Source of the DNA: CAZAPG01 sp964486935
Lineage (GTDB): Bacteria > Chloroflexota > Anaerolineae > 4572-78 > J111
Direction: 5' to 3'
DNA: 64,000 bases
Assembly (NCBI GenBank): GCA_964486935.1
Contig: CAZAPG010000036.1
Location: 6,227 to 70,226, forward strand
Shown: piece after piece, positions 43,909 through 51,945 of the stretch
How positions within the stretch are numbered: the first letter of the stretch is position 1
Layout: every line of letters begins with the position of its first letter
Translations under genes and position numbers: made by a program
The notes under the pieces: generated by a model
The model's database searches: none
Told to the model about the DNA's origin: nothing
The model's input: the letters and a program-made list of their open reading frames with translations, nothing else

Positions 43909-45014
43909 CCCCACACCAAGCGGGCTGTTTCAACAATTACCTGTAGCTTATACCGTTCGTCATCAACGGTGATGGCGTTACCCACAATTGAGGTTGAAAA
44001 ACCGCATTGTGGGCTAAGGGCCAGCCGCTCTTTGGCTATGTAGCGGCTGGCCTCTTTTATTCGCTCCGATAGTTCGGCCACGGTTTCGCGGCGCGGCGTT
44101 TTGGTTGTTACCAAACCCAGCACCGCCATTTTATCGGCGGGGACATGTTGCAGCGGCTCAAATGAGCCGGAGCGCGCGTCGTCGTACTCCAGCATCAGGC
44201 GCTGGGCGCGAATATTTTGGAAAATGGGCCGGGCAATCAAATCGTAACCCCCTTCGACCAGCCAACGGCTGCCCTGGTTGCCGCGTCACAAATGAAAACC
44301 GAAAGTTACATCGGGAAAATTGGCAATGACAGCATTGTCCATTTCAATGCCCCGGTACAGGTACTGCTCCATTGTCCAGCCTTGCGACTCGTAAAAAGTG
44401 CGGGTTTGGGGGTCTAGCAGCAGGGGGTAGTGGGGCGCATCCAGTTGAATGTAGGTTGCGCCCAGCCGCACCAACTCTTCAACCTCTTCGCGCAAAATCT
44501 CCACCACATCGGCCAAAAAACTATCGAGGGTGGGGTAAACGCGCGCCGAGATGTGGGGAGACCAGAAATTGGCCCACAGGCTGGGGCTGGGCAGAGTAAT
44601 TTTGGCAATGCGTTTGGCGCGGCCCCGCAGGTAAGCAAACTCTTCCGCCGACAAATGGCGCTTGCGCCGCAGTTTGCCGGTAACGCCCAGTTGGCTGGGG
44701 CGCTCGCGGCTCCAGTCGCCAATTTCTTTTTGGCCGTGCCAGTCGCCCCACAAAAAGGCGTCAATATCCCACCGGCCAAAACCCTCTACCGCTTCGGGCA
44801 ACTGGCTTTGAAAGGAGACGCGGCGCATTTCGCCATCGGTAACAACCTCCATGCCGGCCTCTTCTTGCAGCCGCACCGCCTCATCTACGGCCCAATCTTC
44901 AATGGCTTTGAACTGGGCCTGGCTGATGCGCCCCTCGGCCACATCCTGCCGGGCTTTGAGCAACTCCGGCGGGCGCAGCATACTGCCCACTACATCGGTC
45001 CGCGCAGTAATCAT
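43905..45014 (-). CDS. MetE-like cobalamin-independent methyltransferase with in-frame UGA at the zinc-ligand Cys
   Basis: Single frame of 370 codons interrupted only by TGA at codon 243 (44286-44288). The N-terminal part begins MITARTDVVGSMLRPPELL with GMEVVTDGEMRR. Downstream come LGATYIQLDAPHYPLL and FPDVTFGFHL, then the UGA, then RGNQGSRWLVEGGYDLI. VLGLVTTKTPRRETVAEL and LSPQCGFSTS end the protein. In MetE-type enzymes zinc is held by His-x-Cys, Glu and a late Cys; here H-L-UGA-R-G-N replaces HLCRGN and the late Cys is intact. The protein resembles the short MetE-like group (methyl or alkyl transfer to thiols), not full MetE. Read with selenocysteine it is 369 residues. A nonsense mutation is the alternative. 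AGGAGG precedes the ATG; it follows the threonine aldolase gene by 15 bases. Confidence 0.88.
44256..44288 (-). promoter_or_regulatory. Candidate selenocysteine codon and SECIS-like hairpin
   Basis: Counting U of UGA (44288) as 1, bases 18-22 (CAGCC) pair with 26-30 (GGCUG) around loop GUU. Lower pairs at 15-33 and 16-32 lie across a mismatch at 17/31. The loop G23-U24 falls at the positions described as essential for SelB in E. coli fdhF, and the loop starts 20 bases after the UGA. The bulged U17 of fdhF is a G here. The fold was made by eye. Confidence 0.45.
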
Positions 45015-45029
45015 TTTTTCCTCCTGAAA

Positions 45030-46073
45030 TCATTTGATTTGCTCAACCACAGCCCGGATAATAGCCAGCATCTCCTCAATCTGCTCGCTCGACACATCCA
45101 GGTGGGTAACGGCCCGCAGCCGGGTTGATTCCATGGCCGATACCCGCACCCCGCGCTCCAGCAGCAACTCGCTGAACGCTTCGCCGCCAATGCCCAGGTC
45201 CGACACGTTGAAAAAGATGAGATTGGTTTCGACCGGCTCAACCGCAATGCCCTTGATTTGGGCCAACCCCTGGGCCAGGGTTTGGGCGTTGGCGTGGTCC
45301 TGGGCCAGCCGGTCAACATGATGCTGCAAGGCATACAGCGCCCCGGCGGCTATGATACCGGCCTGGCGCATGGCCCCGCCAAACTGGGTTTTCCAGCGCC
45401 AGGCGTCGCCAATAAATTCTTTTGACCCGGCCAGCACCGCCCCGACGGGCGCGCCCAGCCCCTTACTAAAATCCAGCCAAACCGAGTCGAACGGGGCCGC
45501 GTACTGGCGGGCAGGGATGCCGCTGGCCACTACGGCGTTCATCAGCCGCGCCCCATCCAGATGTTTGGCCAGCCCGTGGCGGTCGGCCACAGCGCACACC
45601 TCTCGGATGGTGTCAAGCGGCCAGATAGCGCCGCCGCCCAAATTTGAGGTTTGCTCTACCCACACCAGCCGCGAGCGGGGGGCATGGTAGCTGTCGGCAG
45701 GTCGAATGGCGGCCTGGGCCTGGGCCGCCGAGTAGATACCCCGGTGGCCGGCCAGCGGCTGCAGCAATACCCCGCTGAGCGCCGCCGGCGCGCCCGCCTC
45801 AAAATGCCAGGGATGGGCGGTGCGGTCTAAAATCACTTCGTCGCCGGGCCGGCAGTGGGCGCGAATGGCAATCTCGTTGCACATGGTGCCGGAGGGCAGG
45901 TAGATACCATCTTCTTTGCCCAGCAGGTGGCAAACCATTTCGATGAGCCGGTTAACCGTGGGGTCTTCTTTATTTTGCTCATCGCCCACCGGGGCCTGGC
46001 TCATAAAGGCGCGCATTTCCGGGGTGGGCCGGGTGGCGGTATCGCTGCTCAGGTCAATGCGGATGTTAGTCAT
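45030..46073 (-). CDS. Low-specificity L-threonine aldolase
   Basis: 347 residues of the beta-eliminating lyase family. The start region is IDLSSDTATRPTPEMRAFM, followed by EDPTVNRLIEMVCHLLGKED, LDRTAHPWHFEAGAPAAL and HLDGARLMNAVVASG. The PLP Lys is in VWLDFSKGLGAPVGAVLAGS at about 200. It splits threonine or allo-threonine into glycine and acetaldehyde. The start overlaps the end of the OsmC gene by 8 bp, so translation is probably coupled. Confidence 0.94.
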   Translation of the reverse strand: MTNIRIDLSSDTATRPTPEMRAFMSQAPVGDEQNKEDPTVNRLIEMVCHLLGKEDGIYLPSGTMCNEIAIRAHCRPGDEVILDRTAHPWHFEAGAPAALSGVLLQPLAGHRGIYSAAQAQAAIRPADSYHAPRSRLVWVEQTSNLGGGAIWPLDTIREVCAVADRHGLAKHLDGARLMNAVVASGIPARQYAAPFDSVWLDFSKGLGAPVGAVLAGSKEFIGDAWRWKTQFGGAMRQAGIIAAGALYALQHHVDRLAQDHANAQTLAQGLAQIKGIAVEPVETNLIFFNVSDLGIGGEAFSELLLERGVRVSAMESTRLRAVTHLDVSSEQIEEMLAIIRAVVEQIK

Positions 46074-46497
46074 TATTATTTACGTCTACCAGCTCAAAAT
46101 CGCTGGTAATTTCAACCGTGGGTTTGAGCGTGTTGATGACCGAGCAATATTTTTCTTCTGACAGATGGATGGCGCGCTCTACTTTTTTGGGGTTGAGCGC
46201 GGCCCCCTGCACCCGGTAGTGCAGGTGAATTCTGGTGAAGGCGTAGGGCGGCTCCGATTGTTGCTGGCCGGTGCAGCTCACTTCCAGCCCTTCCAGCGGC
46301 TCGCGCTGCCTAGTTAGAATCATAACCACATCATAGGCGGAGCAAGAGGCCGCCGATAGCAGCAGCAAATCCGATGGTTTCAGGCCGGCCCACTCCGGCT
46401 CTTTTTCGGGCCAACTGCCTATCACCAGAGGGTGTCCAAAAGAGTCGACTCCTGTCATCAGTTGCGAGTCGACCCATTTAACGGCTACAGTTCCCAT
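46066..46497 (-). CDS. OsmC family protein
   Basis: 143 residues. The redox cysteines Cys52 (LSAASCSAYDV) and Cys118 (EEKYCSVINTL) are both present, as in OsmC/Ohr peroxidases and the broader YhfA group. The N-terminal VDSQLMTGVDSFGHPLVIG and PSDLLLLSAA fit. It probably reduces organic hydroperoxides or handles thiol-reactive species. It overlaps the threonine aldolase start by 8 bp and follows the PPOX gene by 74 bases on the same strand. Confidence 0.92.
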   Translation of the reverse strand: MGTVAVKWVDSQLMTGVDSFGHPLVIGSWPEKEPEWAGLKPSDLLLLSAASCSAYDVVMILTRQREPLEGLEVSCTGQQQSEPPYAFTRIHLHYRVQGAALNPKKVERAIHLSEEKYCSVINTLKPTVEITSDFELVDVNNND

Positions 46498-46571
46498 TTG
46501 TTAATCCTTTCATGAGAGAGGTTGAAGATTCCGGTTAATAATCGCCAAGCTTTCCAAAAATTGAGCGCACC

Positions 46572-46988
46572 TTAGTGCCCGTAAGTTACCACGCGGGTGG
46601 GTTTAATTTTAAAGATGACGCGGGTTTCGCGGTGAAGCCGCTCGGCCGAGGTGTATTCGCCGTAGAAGTTCTTGTTCAAATACATGCGCGAGAGCTGGTT
46701 GATGTGCTCTACCGCGCCTTCTTCGGTTACTTCGGCTACGGCGCCGCGCACCTCTATGTAACGGAGGGGGTTTTGCGGGTCCATCGCCACAATAGAAACC
46801 ACCGGGCGAGCCAGCATATTTTTTTCTTTTTGCCGCCCGCGGATGGAATTAATCCAGATATATTGACCATCAAAGCTGCACCAAGCCACCGAGGATTGGG
46901 GGTGGCCATTAGGCATCAGCGTGGTCAGGGTAATATAAACCGGGCGCTCCAATAAATCTTTATGAGATTCGGGAATTTGAACGGGCAT
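46572..46988 (-). CDS. PPOX-class (F420/FMN) oxidoreductase-like protein
   Basis: 138 residues forming a split-barrel flavin/deazaflavin-binding domain. YITLTTLMPNGHPQSSVAWC and IWINSIRGRQKEKNML are hallmarks of the F420-dependent TIGR03618-like group, followed by VSIVAMDPQNPLRYIEVRG. The C-terminus RVIFKIKPTRVVTYG is typical. It may reduce F420-linked substrates or simply bind the cofactor. Start ATG follows AGGAGAG. It heads the minus-strand unit with OsmC, threonine aldolase and the MetE-like gene. Confidence 0.88.
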   Translation of the reverse strand: MPVQIPESHKDLLERPVYITLTTLMPNGHPQSSVAWCSFDGQYIWINSIRGRQKEKNMLARPVVSIVAMDPQNPLRYIEVRGAVAEVTEEGAVEHINQLSRMYLNKNFYGEYTSAERLHRETRVIFKIKPTRVVTYGH

Positions 46989-47011
46989 GATACTCTCCTG
47001 ATATTAATTTT

Positions 47012-47180
47012 GGCTCAATATGGATTTCAAGGAGGTCAGATTAAAGGGTGGCAAGTCGCAGGTATGCAGGTGGCAACTCAGAATTTCGTCTTTAAATTCG
47101 CCAGGATTTGTTACTTGCGACCTGCCACTTGCCACACGCTTACGGCTAATTCCGCATCTCCTTGCAACGCATCAAGAGCC
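47012..47180. mobile_element. MITE-like element, copy B (inverted relative to copy A)
   Basis: The reverse complement begins GGCTCTTGATGCGTTGCAAG and ends with a block matching copy A at 25237-25391, including TTTAATCTGACCTCCTTGAA. It is 14 bp longer owing to an extra GTGGCAGGTCGCAAGT-like insertion. Ends form the same imperfect terminal inverted repeats (GGCTCAATATGGATTTCAAG against the other end). No ORF. Confidence 0.75.
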
Positions 47181-47249
47181 AAAATTCTTGCGCGTGGGAT
47201 TGAATTATACTCGTCCTGGTTATAAAATAAAAGCCTGCAACTTTTCTGG

Positions 47250-47480
47250 GGTCTATCTATTACCCACATCTTTGGCGCCCGGCGTTCGCCCCGAATTGAA
47301 ATTCAGGGCTAACACTTGCGCCTGCGCTGCAAGTGCAGGTGTAACTAAAGTATGCTAAAGCACACTGTTTTCACTCTGACAAGGACATTTTGAGTCGGCT
47401 TTGAGCCGACTTGAGCTATTAGCCTGCGAATTCATTCGCAGCAAGGGTGGCTCAAATGACTTGTGGGTAATAGATAGTCC
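47250..47480. mobile_element. 231-bp element with 19-bp terminal inverted repeats
   Basis: The left end GGTCTATCTATTACCCACA (47250-47268) matches 18 of 19 bases of the reverse complement of the right end (47462-47480). Between them are several small hairpins: CCC.GAATT/AATTC.GGG, AGTCGGCT/AGCCGACT and CTGCGAAT/ATTCGCAG. No coding frame fits. It abuts a palindrome (GTCCCAAAATTTGGGAC, 47477-47493) shared with 3907-3926. Together with copy B it fills most of the 539-bp gap before the GNAT gene. Confidence 0.7.
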
Positions 47481-47527
47481 CAAAATTTGGGACAGACTAC
47501 TTTTTTACAACAGGTGAGGGACAAACC

Positions 47528-48028
47528 ATGACCGAGATTATTATCAGAGCGGCGGAACTGGATGATGTTGATGATTTGTGGGAATTATTTCAAATGCCCA
47601 GAGTGCAACGGGGCACGCTGCAACTACCCTACCAGTCGCGCCAAACAGTCAAAAAGCGGCTCGAGGAGCGGTCTGCCGACGATTACGTATTGGTGGCCGT
47701 GGATAAGGAAACGCAAAAGGTAGTGGGGTCAATTGGGCTGCACCGAAGCAAAGCTGCTCGCCTGGCCCACTCGGCGCATATTGGCATGTCGGTGCGCGAT
47801 GATTACCAGGGGCAGGGCATTGGTTCTAAATTAATGGAGGCGATTCTCAATTTGGCCGATAAGTGGCTCAATTTGCAGCGGATTGAACTGACCGTGTATG
47901 TTGACAATGAGCCGGCCATCAAACTTTATAAAAAATATGGATTTGTGATTGAAGGGACTCTGCGCAAATATGCCTACCGGGAGGGGGCATTTGTTGACAC
48001 CTACACCATGGCCCGGATTAAAGATTAG
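47528..48028 (+). CDS. GNAT family N-acetyltransferase
   Basis: 166 residues. The acetyl-CoA site is GMSVRDDYQGQGIGSKLMEA, followed by LQRIELTVYVDNEPAIKLYK and KYGFVIEGTLRKYAYREG, typical of the RimJ/PhnO-like broad group. It acetylates an amine; the substrate is unknown. GGTGAGG lies before the ATG. Its TAG directly abuts the stop of the convergent kinase gene with no bases between. Confidence 0.93.
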   Translation: MTEIIIRAAELDDVDDLWELFQMPRVQRGTLQLPYQSRQTVKKRLEERSADDYVLVAVDKETQKVVGSIGLHRSKAARLAHSAHIGMSVRDDYQGQGIGSKLMEAILNLADKWLNLQRIELTVYVDNEPAIKLYKKYGFVIEGTLRKYAYREGAFVDTYTMARIKD

Positions 48029-51000
48029 CTATCGACGGGCGGCGGTCATAATTTCCTGATTGAGCGGAACCCTGATTAAAAAGTTGCGCCGTAATGGTTC
48101 GTCGGCAATCAAATCGGCCTTGCGCAGGGTTTCAACATAGGCTTTGTTGAAATAGCTTTGCGAGGTATCCATTTGCCCCAGAGCCGAGGCAATAAGGCCG
48201 TGGGTGTAATAAATCTGGGCAATAGAAATTTGAGGAGACTCCAGATAATTGAGATTTTCTATTTGGGCAACAACCTGGTTTGAGCTTTCCAGTGCTTTTT
48301 GAATATCTCTAAGTTCAAAATAGCCAACGGCTCGCAAATAATAACCCAGCAGTTGGTGCTCAAAGTCGTTGGTTTCAGTGGCCAGTTTAATAATGCGGTT
48401 ACTCAGGCGGATAACGTTAGACAGGTTGTCTTCGCCTTTCAGATGGCAGTAATAAGCCGATAACGCCTCGTAGCTGCGCAGCATCAAGCGCATATCGTTG
48501 CGGGTTTCGGCCTGTTGCCGGGCCTGCTCAAAGTAAGAGAACGCTTCGTCGGGCCGGTCTGTTACCAAAAATACCAAGCCCAAAGCAATAGAGGCGTAAA
48601 TCATACCTCGTTGGTGGCGAGAGGTATTGAAAATAACCTGGGCTTGCTGGTAGCAATCCAGGGCCTGGTTATAATCGCCCAACTGGTACCAGACATCGCC
48701 AATGCCGTACAAATCCCAACCCACCTGAAGCGTAGCCCCAATATCTTCGGCAATTTTTTTGGCCTCAAGATACCGTTCATAAGCGACGGTGTAATCTCCG
48801 GTCAGCATGTTCAACCCGCCAATACCCCACAGCGTCCAGGCTTGCTCATAATAGTTGCTGGTTTCGCGGCAAATTTCAAGCGCCTGGCTAAAATTGATGG
48901 CAGCGCGTTCCGGGTCGTGCAGGGTTTCGGCATAGATGTGGCCTATCAGCTCCATTAGCCGGCCTTCGCGAATGCGGTCGCCAAGCTGGCGGGCCAGTTC
49001 CAGGGCCTGGGTGGCGTATTCCATACTGCCACTGTCGCGGCGAGTCCAGAGAACGCGGGCAATTCGCTCCAGGGCGTACTGCTCGCCGCGCCGGTTGTTA
49101 TTTTTTCGGGCGACATTCAGGCCTTTGCGGGCGGTCTCTTCGGCTTCGTCCAGTTTGCCAACGTGCCAGTAGTAGGTTGCCATGCGAGACATGACCTCTA
49201 CCCAGCGCTCTTTATCGGCCAGGGCTTCGGCCAGTTCCAGCAGGCTTTGCAGGGCAACAAACTCGCGGTCGCGGTCGCTCATCAAGTCAAAAATATTTCT
49301 TTGCCGGGTTAGCAGGGTAAACCGCTCGACCATATTGGCCTGCCGTTCCTGGCCGGTCAAATCCAGGGCGATATCTTCCAGAATTTCGGTGGCCTGGCTA
49401 AAGTGGTCAATAGCCTCTTCATTCACGTAAAATTGATAGGCTTTTTCGCCGGCCTGGCGCAGATAGGGCACGGCCTTTTCATCTTGCGCGGCGGCAATAA
49501 AATGATGCGCCAGCACCGCCGGGTTATTAACCGGCTCATTGCCGGCCAGTCGCTCGCTGGCCGCCGCAATCCGGCGATGTAGCTGGCGCCGGCGCAACGG
49601 GCGCAACTCCTCGTACAGCGTTTCGCGGATGAGGGCGTGTTGAAATTGGTATTGAATATCTATATTGGCGCCGGGCAGGCTGGCCGGTTTGTCTTCAATT
49701 TGCACAACCTCAATAAGTTGAGCGCGCAGCGCCTCTTCAATACCCCACTGAATGGTTTCGTCATCCTGGGGACTGGCCTCGATGAGCAGGTTCAGGCTAA
49801 AGCTTCTGCCCAGGGCTGCGGCCATTTGCAGCAGTTCCAGCGATGGTTTTTTGATGAAATCCAGCCGCTTGCCCAGCACCGCCTTGATGCTGCCCGGCAC
49901 CGCCATCAAATTGGATTGCTGCTGCTCCCAGCGGCCATCGCGCAATTGAATTTGCCCGTCAACGGCCAGGCTTTTGACCAGCTCTTCTACAAAATAGGGG
50001 TTGCCTTCGGTGGCCTGGTAAATGGAGCGCAGAAACTTGCGGCTAACGGTGTTGCCCAGCAGGGCTTCGAGCATTTGCTTGACAACATTTTGAGAAAGCC
50101 GGCGCAAGGCAAGCCGAAAAACCAGGCTCTCGGCCTCCAGCGCGGTAATCAGCCGGCTGGTAGGGTTTGAGTAACTGAGCGCCACATCTCGATAAGCCCC
50201 GGCCAGCAACAGCGAACTGCCCACGGCTTGCCGGAGCGTTAGCTGCAAAATATCCAAACTGCCGGGGTCGGCAAAGTGAAGGTCATCTATTAAAATGAGC
50301 GTAGGGCGCTGGTCGGCAATATTTAGCAAAAAGCGGCTAATTTGCTCCAGCAGGCGGGCGCGTTCGGCGCCAGGCTCCAGCGACGGGTTGGGCTGAATAT
50401 GGCCCAATTTTTCGGCAAGTTGGGGCACCAGTTTAACCACTTCGCCGGGGATAAAGCCGGTCATCTGGCTGCGGAGCAATTCGGCGGGCTGTTCGGCAAC
50501 GTAGTTGTTTAAAATGGTTGTTACCACGGCGTAAGGCGTGCCGGCATCGCGCTCTTGGGCAATAGCGTGCAAAATATAGCCATCGCGCAGGCCGGTGTAA
50601 ACCTGCAACTCGCGCAACAGGCGGGTTTTGCCAATGCCGCCCTCGCCAGAGATGAGCAGCAGGGGTTCATCTTTGTATTCACCCAGCCGCACCAAATCCC
50701 AGCGCCGTTTGAGTTTTTCCAATTCGCTTTCGCGGCCAAACATTTTACCCCTGGCAATGCGCTCAAGCAGCACCTGCGGGTCAGTGGGCGATTCTTCGGC
50801 TGCGGCGGGTTGCTGGGTAGTTTGACTGGCCTGCATGGGTTCCCCGGATTGAATGCGGGTTAAAAAAGGGAGCAGGTCGCGCCGCACCTGAGCGGCGCTA
50901 TTGTAGCGGTCATCGGGGTTTTTGACCAGTAGTTTTAAAACAACCGCCTGAAGTTCATCCGGGATGGCGGGGTTGTAGTGCTGCGGCGGCACCACCGGCG

Positions 51001-51712
51001 CGTGGATATGCTGAGAGATAACGGTCAGCGGGTCATCGCCGGAAAAGGGGCGGCGGCCGGTTAGCAGTTCGTACATAATAACGCCCAGAGCGTACAGGTC
51101 AACCCGGTGGTCGCCCCGTTCGCCCAGGGCCAGTTCCGGGGCCAGGTAAGCAGCAGTGCCGGCGACCAACCCATCCTGGGTTAATCGGGATTGCCCTTCG
51201 ATACGGGCCAGGCCAAAATCCATTACTTTGACCTGCCGGTCGGGCGTAATCATTACATTTTCGGGCTTGAGGTCCCGGTGAATAACGTGGCGGGCGTGCG
51301 AGTATTCCAGAGCGGCTAAAATACCGTCGATGATGGGCACCGACTCCTCAAACGGCATCAGGTTGGGCGCGTAGCGGTTATCAAGCTCCCACAAATCCTG
51401 GCCGGGGATATATTCAATGACCAGGTAGGGGCGGCCTTGCTCTTCGGAATAATCGTACAGGGTGATAATGTTGGGGTGGTTAAGACGCGCCACGGAGCGG
51501 GCTTCGCCCCGGAAGCGCTCTAATTTTTCGGCGGTCATGTGCACATCGCCGGTGAGCAGCTTAATGGCAATGGTGCGTTTTAGCTGCTCATCCTCGGCTT
51601 TGTAAACCACGCCGGCGCCGCCTTCGCCCAACATTTCTTGCAGGCGATAGCGGTTATTTAACAGACTTCCGGTGGTAATTGATTCGGGTGGCGTAGAGCG
51701 TCTTCTAAACAT
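48029..51712 (-). CDS. Serine/threonine protein kinase with AAA ATPase and TPR regions
   Basis: 1227 residues. The kinase domain (22-285) has the glycine loop LGEGGAGVVYKA, Lys51, Glu70, HRDLKPEN with Asp147 and DFG Asp165, and GTAAYLAPELALG in the activation segment; all key residues are intact. A short linker leads to an AAA_16-type ATPase (about 325-640) with ISGEGGIGKTRLLREL and a Walker B LILIDDLHFADPGSLDIL. From about 780 to 1210 are many TPR-like repeats (for example WDLYGIGDVWYQLGDYNQAL). No membrane span or PASTA domain. The layout is like AfsK/GukA-type regulators that sense load through the TPR and NTPase parts. The target is unknown. Confidence 0.94.
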   Translation of the reverse strand: MFRRRSTPPESITTGSLLNNRYRLQEMLGEGGAGVVYKAEDEQLKRTIAIKLLTGDVHMTAEKLERFRGEARSVARLNHPNIITLYDYSEEQGRPYLVIEYIPGQDLWELDNRYAPNLMPFEESVPIIDGILAALEYSHARHVIHRDLKPENVMITPDRQVKVMDFGLARIEGQSRLTQDGLVAGTAAYLAPELALGERGDHRVDLYALGVIMYELLTGRRPFSGDDPLTVISQHIHAPVVPPQHYNPAIPDELQAVVLKLLVKNPDDRYNSAAQVRRDLLPFLTRIQSGEPMQASQTTQQPAAAEESPTDPQVLLERIARGKMFGRESELEKLKRRWDLVRLGEYKDEPLLLISGEGGIGKTRLLRELQVYTGLRDGYILHAIAQERDAGTPYAVVTTILNNYVAEQPAELLRSQMTGFIPGEVVKLVPQLAEKLGHIQPNPSLEPGAERARLLEQISRFLLNIADQRPTLILIDDLHFADPGSLDILQLTLRQAVGSSLLLAGAYRDVALSYSNPTSRLITALEAESLVFRLALRRLSQNVVKQMLEALLGNTVSRKFLRSIYQATEGNPYFVEELVKSLAVDGQIQLRDGRWEQQQSNLMAVPGSIKAVLGKRLDFIKKPSLELLQMAAALGRSFSLNLLIEASPQDDETIQWGIEEALRAQLIEVVQIEDKPASLPGANIDIQYQFQHALIRETLYEELRPLRRRQLHRRIAAASERLAGNEPVNNPAVLAHHFIAAAQDEKAVPYLRQAGEKAYQFYVNEEAIDHFSQATEILEDIALDLTGQERQANMVERFTLLTRQRNIFDLMSDRDREFVALQSLLELAEALADKERWVEVMSRMATYYWHVGKLDEAEETARKGLNVARKNNNRRGEQYALERIARVLWTRRDSGSMEYATQALELARQLGDRIREGRLMELIGHIYAETLHDPERAAINFSQALEICRETSNYYEQAWTLWGIGGLNMLTGDYTVAYERYLEAKKIAEDIGATLQVGWDLYGIGDVWYQLGDYNQALDCYQQAQVIFNTSRHQRGMIYASIALGLVFLVTDRPDEAFSYFEQARQQAETRNDMRLMLRSYEALSAYYCHLKGEDNLSNVIRLSNRIIKLATETNDFEHQLLGYYLRAVGYFELRDIQKALESSNQVVAQIENLNYLESPQISIAQIYYTHGLIASALGQMDTSQSYFNKAYVETLRKADLIADEPLRRNFLIRVPLNQEIMTAARR

Positions 51713-51945
51713 ACATAATTTCCACTTTTAATAACCTGTGGCTCTCATTTTGGTTTTTTCCTTGAATATTGTCAACTTTTTTGGTTAAGTTTGGTATTTT
51801 TGGCAAACCGGGCAACAATTAATGTACGGTTCTTATCTTGTTTTAATCTGAATCTATACTATTTCTAACATACTGAGGATATACTGCCCGTAGAAATTTA
51901 TCAGAACAGATACTATCAACTCCCCTTATAGCGTGGAGGATAATT

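Noticed and set aside
43905..45014. Frameshift or general UGA recoding as the cause of the split MetE-like gene
   Set aside because: Both halves are in the same frame, so no indel is needed. Other genes here, such as the hybrid kinase (stop at 17217-17219) and marR, end in TGA, so UGA is not reassigned generally.
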